The position numbers were made by a program, and so were the translations under genes. Positions 51,593-62,102 of a stretch of 64,000 bases of DNA are shown here, in pieces; the stretch's first letter is position 1; the number at the start of each line of letters is the position of its first letter. Origin of the DNA: Acidobacteriota bacterium (GTDB taxonomy: Bacteria; Acidobacteriota; Blastocatellia; Pyrinomonadales; Pyrinomonadaceae). Below the pieces are notes generated by a model that worked only from the letters and a program-made list of their open reading frames with translations, was not told where the DNA came from and did not search any database. Location: the NCBI GenBank assembly GCA_020199775.1, contig JAIVJZ010000041.1, positions 124,001 through 188,000 of the forward strand, in the 5' to 3' direction.

Positions 51593-51641
51593 CGCGAAAA
51601 CGCGGTCGGCTCACATCCCCGCAAGCCGACCGCGTTTCGCG
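51593..51641. terminator. Strong hairpin terminator between def and pruA
   Basis: CGCGGTCGGCT (51601-51611) pairs with AGCCGACCGCG (51624-51634), extended by outer CGCGAAA/TTTCGCG. On the minus strand TTTT follows the inner stem, so it ends the def transcript. Confidence 0.78.
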
Positions 51642-51667
51642 TAGTCTGAATTGTCTGAGCGGCGTTT

Positions 51668-52180
51668 TTACATCTTCGCCATGCGCGCCAGTTTGCGCAT
51701 CTTGCGTTTGACCATCTCGCGCTTGAGCACGGTCGTGTGGTCGATGAAGACGATGCCGTCGCAGTGGTCGGTTTCGTGCAGCATGCAGCGCGCGGTTAAA
51801 TCCATCCCGTCGAGTTCAAACGTCTCACCCGTCACGTCCTGCGCCCGCACGACGGCGCGCAAGGAACGCTTGACGGGAAAGAAGACGCCGGGGAACGACA
51901 GGCATCCCTCGTCGCCGTTCTGCTCGCCTTCCACACTCAGCGCCACCGGGTTGACGAGCGCGACGCGCTGTTTCGGATCGCGCCCGCCCGAACAATCCAT
52001 CACGAACAGACGACGCGAGACGCCCACCTGCGGCGCGGCCAGCCCCACGCCCGAAGCCGCGTCCATCGTCTCGAACATGTCCGCGACCAACTTCCGCAAC
52101 CCCTCGTCAAACACCGTCACCGGCTCGCCCGGCGTCTCAAGCACCGGGTTCGGATAAGTCATGATCTCCAATAAAGCCAT
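51668..52180 (-). CDS. def: Peptide deformylase
   Basis: Removes the formyl group from new N-termini, the counterpart of fmt. The 170-residue enzyme has all three motifs: GVGLAAPQVG near 45-54, EGCLSFPGV near 91-99 with the metal Cys, and the zinc site HETDH near 134-138 (HExxH). It has no neighbour on its transcript. It is well spaced from the HicBA locus upstream. Confidence 0.95.
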   Translation of the reverse strand: MALLEIMTYPNPVLETPGEPVTVFDEGLRKLVADMFETMDAASGVGLAAPQVGVSRRLFVMDCSGGRDPKQRVALVNPVALSVEGEQNGDEGCLSFPGVFFPVKRSLRAVVRAQDVTGETFELDGMDLTARCMLHETDHCDGIVFIDHTTVLKREMVKRKMRKLARMAKM

Positions 52181-52305
52181 TTACGTCTTCTTCCTCAACC
52201 GCCGGAAATATTGTCGCCCTCTCGCGCGCTCCACCGGAGGCGCGACCCGCACGTTGATTTTACGGTAACTCCCGCCCTCATGCCAAAGCCTCAACCGAAC
52301 AGCCT

Positions 52306-52524
52306 TTAAAGTTGCTCCCACTCGTCCTTATTGATTCCGGCTTGACGGAGAATGCGGATTAACAACTCTCTGCCAATATCAGTCTGATGCGGGTTAGGGA
52401 TGCGGAGGGTGAGATTTCCCTTACTCATGAATTGATGTTTCCCGCCGGAATAAGGGCCGTCGAAGCCGAGTTGACGCAAATGACGAATCAACTCCTTACG
52501 TGAGATTGAGCCGAAGCGCGGCAC
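52306..52524 (-). CDS. hicA: HicA-type toxin (mRNA interferase)
   Basis: A 72-residue double-stranded-RNA-binding-fold toxin that cleaves mRNA. It has the family signature SRKELIRHLRQLGFDGPYSGGKHQFM (about 7-32) with the catalytic His in KHQFM, and RIPNPHQTDIGRELLIRILRQAGI after it. The start is GTG at 52524, one base after the hicB stop codon, so translation is probably coupled. The order here is hicB then hicA, the reverse of the commonest arrangement. Confidence 0.85.
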   Translation of the reverse strand: MPRFGSISRKELIRHLRQLGFDGPYSGGKHQFMSKGNLTLRIPNPHQTDIGRELLIRILRQAGINKDEWEQL

Positions 52525-52525
52525 G

Positions 52526-52768
52526 TCAGGCCACTTCCCTGACTTTCAGTTCTAGGCCGTCAACGACGGGTAGCGGCAAACCTTTCGAGACGCGAAACAG
52601 CACCCACTCCTCCAACACTTCCGCTAACTCTTCGCGGCAATTTTCAAGCGTCTCTGCGTTGGCATAAACGCCCTCGAAGTTCGGGATGTCGCCGTAGTAA
52701 CTCCGGTCATCCGCGAGTATTTCGTAGTGCGCGTGACGCAAAGCAGCGTTGATGTAGTTGATTAGCAT
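52526..52768 (-). CDS. hicB: HicB-type antitoxin
   Basis: An 80-residue partially degraded RNase-H-fold antitoxin. The pattern YEILADDRSYYGDIPNFEGVYANAETLENCREELAEVLEEWVLF (about 15-58) is the HicB core that neutralises HicA. The C-terminus is short (LPVVDGLELKVREVA) and has no evident DNA-binding domain, so autoregulation may depend on another factor. With hicA it is a complete toxin-antitoxin pair. Confidence 0.85.
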   Translation of the reverse strand: MLINYINAALRHAHYEILADDRSYYGDIPNFEGVYANAETLENCREELAEVLEEWVLFRVSKGLPLPVVDGLELKVREVA

Positions 52769-52862
52769 TTCCCGTCTCCGTTCTGGCTCAATCCTATCAC
52801 ATCAACTTTCAGCCCTCCCCACACCTTTATCACAATCTATTAGCTAGCTGGGAAAGCCTCGT

Positions 52863-53249
52863 CTATTGTGCCTCTACAAATGAATTAAGAGCATTGAGTT
52901 TTGCCGTCAACGTTAGAGCATGAGCCTGATTCGGCAAAGCTCTTTCTGATTTCTCCTGCGCCTCAGCCGACCGTCTCAACGCTGCTCTTGTCATTTCGAG
53001 TTCATTACGCTGTAGCTCAAGTTCGCGCCTCTGAAGAAAGATAGCGTAAATAACTCCGGCAAAAGCCAAACCTGAAAAGAGCGTATTCACCGCCCCGAAC
53101 ATCTCTCCAAAATCCGCTCTATTATTCCACGTATCATGTTTCAGATAGATGATATATCCAGCCACAAACTGAATTATGATCACAACGGTTGAGATTAAAA
53201 AAAGGCTCTTAAAAGAAATGTTTGAACTTACTTCTTTGTCTTTGCTCAC
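52863..53249 (-). CDS. Two-helix membrane protein with cytoplasmic coiled coil
   Basis: A 128-residue protein: helix 1 about 14-34 (LFLISTVVIIIQFVAGYIIYL), a polar loop with FGEMFGAVNTLFSG, helix 2 about 57-72, then a charged heptad region QRRELELQRNELEMTRAALRRSAEAQEKSE. Similar proteins occur widely, often next to phage-defence or mobile genes and sometimes named abortive-infection proteins, but without proof. It overlaps the helix-turn-helix gene by four bases (ATGA) and is AT-richer than the chromosome around it. Confidence 0.7.
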   Translation of the reverse strand: MSKDKEVSSNISFKSLFLISTVVIIIQFVAGYIIYLKHDTWNNRADFGEMFGAVNTLFSGLAFAGVIYAIFLQRRELELQRNELEMTRAALRRSAEAQEKSERALPNQAHALTLTAKLNALNSFVEAQ

Positions 53250-53482
53250 TTCTTACCGCCTCTCTTTTTACTTCCCTGCTTCAACGCCTGTTCAGCTTGC
53301 GCTGTGCGCGGCCTGCCGGGTGGCTTCAACTCAACGGCATCCAAATCCTGTCGGCGTATCATGTAGACATCGGCAAACTTTTGCGCGGGGAGGCGGCCAT
53401 CGTTGATGTACTGCAAGATGCGCTGGCGCGTGACACCTTTAATTTCTGCTGCCTCGTTGACTGAAACGTGATCGCTGCTCAT
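53246..53482 (-). CDS. Helix-turn-helix DNA-binding protein (excisionase/MerR-like)
   Basis: A 78-residue protein: VSVNEAAEIKGVTRQRILQYINDGRLPAQKFADVYMIRRQDLD (about 6-48) is a winged helix of the excisionase/MerR group. A basic Lys/Arg tail (SKKRGGKK) ends it. It starts the two-gene unit with the membrane protein and probably represses it. The direct repeat CAGAATATC(TC)TTGTCA at 53496-53510 and 53550-53566 in its upstream region is a good operator candidate. Confidence 0.72.
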   Translation of the reverse strand: MSSDHVSVNEAAEIKGVTRQRILQYINDGRLPAQKFADVYMIRRQDLDAVELKPPGRPRTAQAEQALKQGSKKRGGKK

Positions 53483-53495
53483 ACACTTAAAATTA

Positions 53496-53566
53496 CAGAA
53501 TATCTTGTCACAAGTAAAGAAAAGTCCTTGACAGGAATAAGTGGAAGAGCAGAATATCTCTTGTCA
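53496..53566. promoter_or_regulatory. Direct-repeat operator candidate upstream of the helix-turn-helix gene
   Basis: CAGAATATCTTGTCA (53496-53510) and CAGAATATCTCTTGTCA (53550-53566) lie 39 bases apart in the AT-rich region before the gene. No other such pair was seen. Whether they bind the adjacent regulator is a guess. Confidence 0.45.
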
Positions 53567-53690
53567 GAAAGAAAGCTAAAGAAGCGGCGAGACTCAATAG
53601 TCAAAGGGCTTGAGAATGAGCGTCTACTTTCAACGGAAGCCGCTCACCCCAAGCCCTACATCAGCAACTACTCTTTGAAAGGAACTACTG

Positions 53691-54032
53691 ATGCGAAAAG
53701 ATAATAGCACGCGCGCGCCTCACGCACGCCAGCAGCGAGAGCCGGATTTCGATGAACCGATCAGGCGTTGGTCAACTTTGCCCCTGACAGGAGAAAGGGC
53801 GAGCGAATTGGTGGATGCCTTCACACGCTACGACGACGGCGACATGATCGACGCCTTGATCCGGTTGATCTGTGGTCTAGCTCCGCCGCCCGCGCCGGAC
53901 GAGCAGTGGGACTTGGACGAGCGGCGTGTGGCCGGGACGGCCGCGCTAGAGCGCGCCTTCACCTATACGCGGCGGGCGCACAACGAACTCGGCGCGTATG
54001 TCGTGGAATTGAAGTGCGGAGAGTGGGAGTAG
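53691..54032 (+). CDS. Small acidic hypothetical protein
   Basis: A 113-residue soluble protein starting MRKDNSTRAPHARQQ, with a run of acidic and aromatic residues (FTRYDDGDMIDALIRLICGL near 44-63) and an all-helical look. I do not recognise it. A GAAAGGA site lies about 10 bases upstream. Its codon use is that of the chromosome. It is convergent with the phosphopantetheinyl transferase gene. The preceding open frame 53468-53704 is AT-rich and lacks support. Confidence 0.45.
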   Translation: MRKDNSTRAPHARQQREPDFDEPIRRWSTLPLTGERASELVDAFTRYDDGDMIDALIRLICGLAPPPAPDEQWDLDERRVAGTAALERAFTYTRRAHNELGAYVVELKCGEWE

Positions 54033-54051
54033 TGTGGAAGAAGATGTGGAG

Positions 54052-54789
54052 TCATAGCTGCCAGAGGCGCAGCGTGTAGTCCGTGCCTTGAACGACGACG
54101 GCGGCGGCGTAAGCCTCGCCCACGTCGAGAGAGTGGAGCGACCAGCGGGTGAGTTCTCGCGGGTCGCCGCGCGTGCCGAGCAGCGCGGCCGGTTCGCCCG
54201 GGATGAGGGACACGTCGAACGCGTCGAGCGGGTGCGACAGCCCTTCGCCTCTGGCCTTGATGTAAGCCTCTTTGCGCGTCCAGCAGTTGAAGAAGGCCGG
54301 GGTGCGCGCCTCCGCGGGGAGCGTGCGCAACATGCTCACCTCGCGCGCGGAGAAGAAGCGTTCGGCAATGTCTTCGCCCGCGAAGTCGGGGCGCATGTGT
54401 TCGAGGTCAACCCCGAGTTCGCGCCCGCGCGCGAAGGCGTAGAGGGCGAGTTCGTGCGAGTGTGAGAGGTTGAAGCGCAGGTCTTGTGCGGCGGCGGCGG
54501 CACCGCCGAGCGACGGCTTGCCGTATGCGCCGTATGCGAATCGAAGACTGTCGGGCGGCTGTGCGAGATAGCGGCCGAGGAGACGCCGGAGCAGGCCGCG
54601 CGCGGCGATGAAGTGGTCGCGGTCTCGCGGGAAGTGGAAGCGCGCGGCTTTCGCCGCCTCGTCGGGTGCGAGCGTCGAGTGGAGTCGGCGCAGGGCGTCC
54701 GGCGTTTGCGCCAGAGACGCGCGCCAGAGATGAACCTCGCCGTCGGCGAGGGGCGTGTCCGTCGGCAAATTGACCCACGTCTGCGTCAT
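54052..54789 (-). CDS. 4'-phosphopantetheinyl transferase, Sfp type
   Basis: Transfers phosphopantetheine from CoA to carrier proteins of polyketide, non-ribosomal peptide or fatty acid synthesis. The 245-residue length fits the Sfp type. FNLSHSHELALYAFA near 103-117, the metal-binding GVDLEHMR near 124-131 and WTRKEAYIKARGEGLS near 170-185 are the three classic motifs. No biosynthetic cluster is adjacent, so the carrier is elsewhere. An in-frame extension is not needed; the ATG at 54789 is acceptable. Confidence 0.92.
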   Translation of the reverse strand: MTQTWVNLPTDTPLADGEVHLWRASLAQTPDALRRLHSTLAPDEAAKAARFHFPRDRDHFIAARGLLRRLLGRYLAQPPDSLRFAYGAYGKPSLGGAAAAAQDLRFNLSHSHELALYAFARGRELGVDLEHMRPDFAGEDIAERFFSAREVSMLRTLPAEARTPAFFNCWTRKEAYIKARGEGLSHPLDAFDVSLIPGEPAALLGTRGDPRELTRWSLHSLDVGEAYAAAVVVQGTDYTLRLWQL

Positions 54790-55069
54790 GCGAACCGGTT
54801 GAAACTGTTGTGCCGGGGCAATTGAAATTCCCCTGCCGAGACAAATCCCGCGAGAGCGTTTTTAAACAGAGCGGCTGCGCGCACTGTAGTTGAAAAAGTG
54901 ATCGGCGGGCAAGAGGCGCGGTTTGAACGCTGCGGCGGTTTGCGGTCGTCAACAGTGCATTGGACGGAGGCGATTCGGGCGTAATGGGTGTTTCATCTTT
55001 CAAGCGCGTTCGGATCGGTGTTAGCATCGTTTCAACTAGATTGACACGCGGGAGACGAGTTAAGAATCA

Positions 55070-55930
55070 ATGGGACAGACAGGTTCGGCAATCGAGGACG
55101 TAAAAGACGCGGCGGACGAAGTTGCGGAGAAGGTCGGGAAGCACCCGTGGGTGGAACGCCTCGCGCGTTTCGGTTACGCGGCGAAGGGCGTGGTCTACAT
55201 CGTGGTGGGCGCGATTGCGACGCAGGCGGCGTTGGGGATGGGCGGCGAGGCGACGGGCACGCAGGGCGCGATGCGTTCAATCGCGCGGCAGCCCTTCGGT
55301 CGCATCATGCTCGGCATCGTCGCCTTCGGCCTCGTCGCTTACGTCATCTGGCGTTGGGTGCAGGCGATCACCGACGCCGACGATAAGGGGACGAAGGCCA
55401 AAGGCATCGCCCTGCGCCTCGGCTACACCGGCAGCGGACTCATCTACGCCGGTCTCGCCTACTCGGCGGCGCGCATCGTCTTCGGCGCGGAAGAGGACGG
55501 CAAGCCGAGCGCGGCCGAGTCCTGGACGGCGAGCGTGATGGAATACCCTTACGGCAACTGGCTGGTCGTCCTCGCCGGTCTCTCCGTGATGAGTTACGGT
55601 CTCTACCAGTGTTACAAGGGCTACGCGGCGAAGTTTCGCAAGCGTTTGAAGATCGGAGAGATGAGCGAGCGCGCCGTCCTCTGGGCGACGCGCGGCGGAC
55701 GCTTCGGCTTTATCGCGCGGGGCGTCGTCTTCCTAATCGTCGGCGGCTTCCTCATACAGGCCGCGTTGCACTACGACTCGTCGGAAGCGAAGGGACTGGA
55801 CGGCGCGCTCCAAGTCCTCATCCAACAATCCTACGGCAAATGGCTGCTCTGCCTCGTCGCCCTCGGCCTCGTCGCCTACGGCCTCTACATGCTCGTCGAA
55901 GCACGCTACCGCCGCATCGCCGGCTCATAA
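55070..55930 (+). CDS. DUF1206 membrane protein
   Basis: A 286-residue protein with about six membrane helices in three similar pairs: WVERLARFGYAAKGVVYIVVGAIA near 25-48 with its partner, GIALRLGYTGSGLIYAGLAY near 113-132, and GRFGFIARGVVFLIVGGFLI near 205-224. Each pair contains an R-x-G-(Y/F) turn, the DUF1206 pattern. The function is unknown. The 280 bases before it (54790-55069) hold the divergent promoters but no site I can name. Confidence 0.9.
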   Translation: MGQTGSAIEDVKDAADEVAEKVGKHPWVERLARFGYAAKGVVYIVVGAIATQAALGMGGEATGTQGAMRSIARQPFGRIMLGIVAFGLVAYVIWRWVQAITDADDKGTKAKGIALRLGYTGSGLIYAGLAYSAARIVFGAEEDGKPSAAESWTASVMEYPYGNWLVVLAGLSVMSYGLYQCYKGYAAKFRKRLKIGEMSERAVLWATRGGRFGFIARGVVFLIVGGFLIQAALHYDSSEAKGLDGALQVLIQQSYGKWLLCLVALGLVAYGLYMLVEARYRRIAGS

Positions 55931-55940
55931 AAATAGTTCA

Positions 55941-57116
55941 TCAGTAATCGCGTAACTGTGCGCGGTAGCCGTCGAAGTTGCGTCGCATCTCCGTGAGGCT
56001 GTCGCCGCCGAACTTCTCGCGCATGGCGCGGGCGAGGACGAGCGCGACCATCGCTTCGCCGATGACGCCCGCCGCCGGGACGGCCGTCACGTCGGAACGC
56101 TCGAAGGCGGCGGCCTCTTCCTCTTTCGTGTCTATATCGACCGAGCGGAGCGCGCGCCTGAGCGTCGAGATGGGCTTGAGATGGCCGCGCGCGCGCAACT
56201 CTTCGCCGTTCGTGATGCCGCCCTCCAACCCGCCCGCGCGATTGGTCGGGCGCGTGAACGCGCGCGCTTCTCCGTCGTAATTGATCTCGTCGTGTACCTC
56301 AGACCCGGCAAGCGCGCTCGCCTCCACGCCCGCGCCGACGGCGACGGCCTTCACCGCCGGAATAGACATCAACGCCTGCGCCAGCCGCCCGTCCAACTTC
56401 TCTCCCCAGGACGTGTGCGCGCCGAGACCTGCGACGACGCCGCGCGCCACGACTTCAAAGACGCCGCCGAGCGTGTCGCCCTCGCGCCGCTTCTCGTCGA
56501 TCAACTCGACCATCCGTGCCTGCGCGCCCGCGTCGCCGCAACGAAGCGGCGCGTCATCGGGAATCGCCGCGATCTCATCCCACTTCAATTCCAGCGGCAC
56601 GGCGGGCACGCCGCCGAGCGCGACGACGTGGCTCAGAATTTCCACTTGAAACGCGGCGAGCAATTGTTTCGCCAGCGCGCCGCAGGCGACGCGCGCCGCC
56701 GTCTCGCGCGCCGACGCGCGTTCGAGCACATCGCGCAAGTCCCGCGCGCCGTACTTCAAACCGCCCGCGAGGTCTGCGTGACCGGGGCGCGGACGCTTCA
56801 CCCGTCGCGATTTCTCCGGCGCGATCTCCCCGGCGCGCGCCTCCGCCGACATCACCTCAGTCCAGTTCTTCCAATCCTTATTCTCGATCATCAAAGCGAC
56901 GGGCGAACCGAGCGTCAGCCCGTGCCGGACGCCGCTCAAAATCTCCGCGCGATCCCGCTCGATCTTCATCCGTCCGCCGCGCCCGTAGCCCCACTGCCGC
57001 CGCTCAAGCTCGCGGTTGATCAACTCGACCTCGACGGGGACGCCCGCAGGCAGACCTTCTACTATCGCGACGAGCGCGCGCCCGTGAGACTCTCCGGCCG
57101 TGGTGAAATGAAACAT
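55941..57116 (-). CDS. aroC: Chorismate synthase
   Basis: FMN-dependent last step of the shikimate pathway. The 391-residue protein opens [26 protein letters not shown] (about 1-26) and has the conserved [18 protein letters not shown] near 41-58, [16 protein letters not shown] near 109-124 and [18 protein letters not shown] near 133-150. Catalytic histidines are present. The N-terminal [11 protein letters not shown] is the less common long-form start. The aminoterminal context and neighbours give no aro operon. Confidence 0.95.
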   Translation of the reverse strand: MFHFTTAGESHGRALVAIVEGLPAGVPVEVELINRELERRQWGYGRGGRMKIERDRAEILSGVRHGLTLGSPVALMIENKDWKNWTEVMSAEARAGEIAPEKSRRVKRPRPGHADLAGGLKYGARDLRDVLERASARETAARVACGALAKQLLAAFQVEILSHVVALGGVPAVPLELKWDEIAAIPDDAPLRCGDAGAQARMVELIDEKRREGDTLGGVFEVVARGVVAGLGAHTSWGEKLDGRLAQALMSIPAVKAVAVGAGVEASALAGSEVHDEINYDGEARAFTRPTNRAGGLEGGITNGEELRARGHLKPISTLRRALRSVDIDTKEEEAAAFERSDVTAVPAAGVIGEAMVALVLARAMREKFGGDSLTEMRRNFDGYRAQLRDY

Positions 57117-57121
57117 GGATT

Positions 57122-57195
57122 GAAAGGGTAAAGGGTAAAGGGTAAAGGGTAAAGGTAAAAATCACCTTTGCCCCTTCCCCTTTACCCTTTAACCC
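57122..57195. repeat. Fold-back tandem-word element, AAAGGGT type
   Basis: Left arm: four exact AAAGGGT 7-mers plus AAAGGT; right arm 57163-57195 is the reverse complement with substitutions. It fills the gap between the aroC start and the stop of the FAD oxidase. Confidence 0.9.
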
Positions 57196-57204
57196 GCTGT
57201 CTCC

Positions 57205-58701
57205 TTAAAAATACTCTTCCCCGAAAATGTTCCCGCGGCCGAGGATGCAGGCGGGGTCGAAGGCGCGTTTGAGGGCGGCCATCTGGCGCAGGTGCTCGTC
57301 GCCGTAGAGCGCGCGCAGGTAGTCGCGTTTGATCTTCCCGACGCCGTGTTCGGCCGAAATCGTGCCCCCGGTCGCGACGGCGCGTGCGATGAATCGTCCG
57401 TAAATCTCGCGCGCCGTTGCGGCCTGCGCTTGATCGCGCGGGAGTATGTTGACGTGGACGTGGTTGTCGCCGATGTGGCCGAAGATAACGTATTGCAGGC
57501 CGCTCGCGCGCAAGGTGTCCTGATAGAAGCGGAGCATCGCGGCGAACGCCTCGTCGGGAACGGACATGTCGGTCGAAACTTTGCGCTGCCCGTGGCGCGC
57601 GATCCATTCGTTGACGAGCACGGGGAGCGCGTGGCGAAAGTCGCGCAGCCGCACCTGATCGCGCTCGTCCGTGGCGAACCATGAAGCGTCGAGCGCGGCG
57701 TCGTGTCGTTCGAGCAGCGCGAGCCACGCGTCCATGAGTCGTTCTTCCGTCGCTTCGGTCGTCTCTTGCTCGAAGAAAATTGCGCCCTGCGCGTCTGCGG
57801 GGATGCTCGGATATTTCTCACGCAGGAAGTTGAGGGCTTCGGCGTCGAAGAACTCAAGCGCGCGAGCGTCCAACTCGCCGGGGACGTTTCCGGCGCGCGT
57901 GTCGAGCGACGCCGCGCGCGCGGCGCGGACGAAGGCGAGCAGTTTTTCCTCATCCGTGAAGAAGACGACGCCGCTCAGGACTCCCTCCGGTTTGGGCAGC
58001 AGCGCGGCCTCGATTTCGACGACGACGCCGAGTGTGCCCTCGCTCCCGATGAAGAGATCGAGCGCGTCCATCCCCGGCTCGACGTAATAACCGGCGGCGT
58101 GCTTTCGCGTCTGCGGCATCCGGTAGGCGGGCAGTTGCGCGTTGATCGCGCGCCCCGCGCCGAGCGGAATACGCAGCCGCCCCCCGGCGTCGGCGAACAC
58201 CTCGCCGCGCGCGAGCGAGAGCAGGTCGCCCGTCGCCAGCGCGATCTTCAGACGGCGTATGTAACGGCGCGTCGCGCCATACTTGAACGTGCGCGCGCCC
58301 GAAGCGTTCGTCACCACCGTGCCGCCCATGTAGCAACTCCACTCGGTCGGGTCGGGCGGGTACAACAGGCCACGGCTCTCCACCTCGCGCCGAAAATCCG
58401 CGAGCGTCACGCCCGCCTCGACCGTCCCACGCCCGCCCCCCTCATCGGCCACAATTTCACCGATGCGATTCAATTTGTCGGTCGCTAGTACGATCCCGCC
58501 GAACGGTACGCGCCCGCCCACCACGCCCGTGCCCGCGCCCGACACCGTGACCGCGATGCCCGCCGCCGAAGCCTCGCGCAAGACGCCCGCCGCTTCCTCC
58601 GCCGTCTCCGGAAACACGACGCGCGCCGCGTGCCCGCCCGCGAGGTTGCTCGCGTCTGAGAGATAGGATTGCATCTCGTCAGGATTAGACTTTTCCAGCA
58701 T
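57205..58701 (-). CDS. FAD-linked oxidase, D-lactate/glycolate dehydrogenase type (GlcD-like)
   Basis: A 498-residue flavoprotein of the vanillyl-alcohol-oxidase fold. The FAD-binding PCMH domain includes AARVVFPETAEEAAGVLREA near 25-44, VSGAGTGVVGGRVPFGGIVL near 54-73 and the pyrophosphate-contacting YPPDPTEWSCYMGGTVVTNASG near 113-134. The C-terminal cap ends TGGTISAEHGVGKIKRDYL. The substrate is probably D-lactate, glycolate or a similar 2-hydroxyacid; no Fe-S partner (glcE or glcF) is adjacent. It lies 2 bases downstream of the zinc-ribbon gene. Confidence 0.9.
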   Translation of the reverse strand: MLEKSNPDEMQSYLSDASNLAGGHAARVVFPETAEEAAGVLREASAAGIAVTVSGAGTGVVGGRVPFGGIVLATDKLNRIGEIVADEGGGRGTVEAGVTLADFRREVESRGLLYPPDPTEWSCYMGGTVVTNASGARTFKYGATRRYIRRLKIALATGDLLSLARGEVFADAGGRLRIPLGAGRAINAQLPAYRMPQTRKHAAGYYVEPGMDALDLFIGSEGTLGVVVEIEAALLPKPEGVLSGVVFFTDEEKLLAFVRAARAASLDTRAGNVPGELDARALEFFDAEALNFLREKYPSIPADAQGAIFFEQETTEATEERLMDAWLALLERHDAALDASWFATDERDQVRLRDFRHALPVLVNEWIARHGQRKVSTDMSVPDEAFAAMLRFYQDTLRASGLQYVIFGHIGDNHVHVNILPRDQAQAATAREIYGRFIARAVATGGTISAEHGVGKIKRDYLRALYGDEHLRQMAALKRAFDPACILGRGNIFGEEYF

Positions 58702-58703
58702 TG

Positions 58704-59144
58704 TCAGTTGAACGAGTTACGAAGAATGAGAAAGAAGATCTCCCTGAAGATGAAACCGGGGATCGACGCCGCCCACAGCAGGAGGGCGATATTTTTTGAA
58801 CGTTTGGCCTTTTGATAATCAGGATCAGCGGTGTTGATGTTGCTAAATCTCAACTGCCAGCGAATGATCAAGAAGATTAACGTGAAGAAGATGAATATCG
58901 AGGCATAAGAGATAAAGGCGATGAACGGGATTATACTCGCGGCTAAGACACCCCATAAGGTGAAAGCGGCGGTCTTGAGATAACTGGCGTCGCTGTATGC
59001 CTGATTCACTTTGCTCTGGACTTCCGCGGCGGCTTGCGCCACGCCCTTATCGATGGGCGCGCCGCAATATTTACATTGTTCCGCGCTGTCGCTGATGATC
59101 TCTTTGCAACTCGGACAGGGGAAACGCAGCGTTTGCTCAAACAT
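58704..59144 (-). CDS. Zinc-ribbon membrane protein of unknown function
   Basis: From the ATG at 59144 the product is 146 residues. An N-terminal zinc ribbon CPSCKEIISDSAEQCKYCG (about 9-27) is followed by a helical stretch and three hydrophobic segments (about 60-75, 80-100, 125-142). The frame also opens at a TTG at 59189, which is less likely. I cannot assign a function. It is coupled to the FAD oxidase by a two-base gap and follows the uvrB end. Confidence 0.7.
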   Translation of the reverse strand: MFEQTLRFPCPSCKEIISDSAEQCKYCGAPIDKGVAQAAAEVQSKVNQAYSDASYLKTAAFTLWGVLAASIIPFIAFISYASIFIFFTLIFLIIRWQLRFSNINTADPDYQKAKRSKNIALLLWAASIPGFIFREIFFLILRNSFN

Positions 59145-59210
59145 GTAACTTTTCCCTACGGCTGTAAACGTCGGGTCGGAATTGAACAATCAATAATCTA
59201 TACGCCGCCA

Positions 59211-61199
<1,989 letters not shown>

Positions 61200-61302
61200 G
61201 CGGATAGGATAACCCGACGCGAGCGCAAGCTCAAAAAGCGGCGCGGGTATCCTTCCCGAAGTGGGTTGAAATTGTGGAAACTTGAAAGGAAAGCCGGATG
61301 CC

Positions 61303-61932
61303 TTAAGCGGCGGGCTTGGTGAGAGCCTGCAAATCGCTCTGTGCGCCGTCGAAGCGGTTGTGATCCGCTGCGCCGGAGACGCCGGGGATCGAAAGGCTTT
61401 GCGAGTATTGCCAGAACGTCCAGTTTGCCCAACCCTTCGGGAGCGGTTCGGGTGCGGAACTGTAGTGCGCGAGCCAGAGCGGGAACTTGCCAAACCCGTC
61501 GTTCATGTATTCGTTCCAGAAGTAGGTGGCGGTGTAGATCATCGGGGTCATACCCGTCGCCTGCGCGACCGTGTCGATCCAGTTGCCAACTCCGGCGATG
61601 AGCGCGCCGCCCATCACGCCGTCGTTCAATTCGATGTCGATGACCGGCGGGAGATCGCCCGGTTCGAGTTGGACGACTTGCAGGAAATGATTGGCCTGCT
61701 CGACGGCGTTCTGCTCCGGGCGAAAGAAATGATATGCGCCGCGCACGAGTCCCACGCTTTTCATGCCGCTCCAGTTGGCCGCGAACTCGGGATCGACGAT
61801 GGAGGTTGATTCGGTCGCCTTAGCGAAGGCGAAAGCGCAGCCCGCGCCTTTCACCTCCCGCCAGTTGACCGCGCCCTGATAGTGCGAAACGTCAATCCCG
61901 GTGAGGTAGTTCGTTTGTGCACCGTTAGACAT
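61303..61932 (-). CDS. Glycoside hydrolase family 25 (lysozyme-like muramidase)
   Basis: Cleaves the MurNAc-GlcNAc bond of peptidoglycan. The ATG at 61932, with AAGGAG 11 bases upstream, gives 209 residues. [21 protein letters not shown] (about 11-31) carries the first catalytic Asp; the Asp/Glu pair is in PVIDIELND near 95-103, and WTFWQYS is near 171-177. There is no signal peptide, so export might need another route, or the enzyme is a phage-type endolysin. It stands alone next to uvrB. Confidence 0.9.
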   Translation of the reverse strand: MSNGAQTNYLTGIDVSHYQGAVNWREVKGAGCAFAFAKATESTSIVDPEFAANWSGMKSVGLVRGAYHFFRPEQNAVEQANHFLQVVQLEPGDLPPVIDIELNDGVMGGALIAGVGNWIDTVAQATGMTPMIYTATYFWNEYMNDGFGKFPLWLAHYSSAPEPLPKGWANWTFWQYSQSLSIPGVSGAADHNRFDGAQSDLQALTKPAA

Positions 61933-62030
61933 AAGTTCGGCTTCTCCTTCAAGTGTGGGGTGGTAGCGCAAGCTTCGGTCAGAGGCGAAGCATGAAGCCC
62001 GCTCGACGCTCTCCGCGCTAAAAGTTCAAA

Positions 62031-62067
62031 CGGGCGGGCGGCGCATGTTTAGTGCGTCTCCCGCCCG
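62031..62067 (-). terminator. Hairpin after the HEAT-repeat gene
   Basis: CGGGCGGG (62031-62038) pairs with CCCGCCCG (62060-62067), with an inner GCGCAT/AGTGCG pair. On the minus strand it is followed by TTTGAACTTTT. It probably ends the transcript of the large protein. Confidence 0.6.
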
Positions 62068-62102
62068 ATCAATGTTTGCGGCCACCGGCAGTTTCAATTC
62101 GC

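Noticed and set aside
53468-53704. Plus-strand frame of 78 residues overlapping the helix-turn-helix promoter
   Set aside because: AT-rich, no ribosome site, overlaps the divergent gene's start and the operator repeats.
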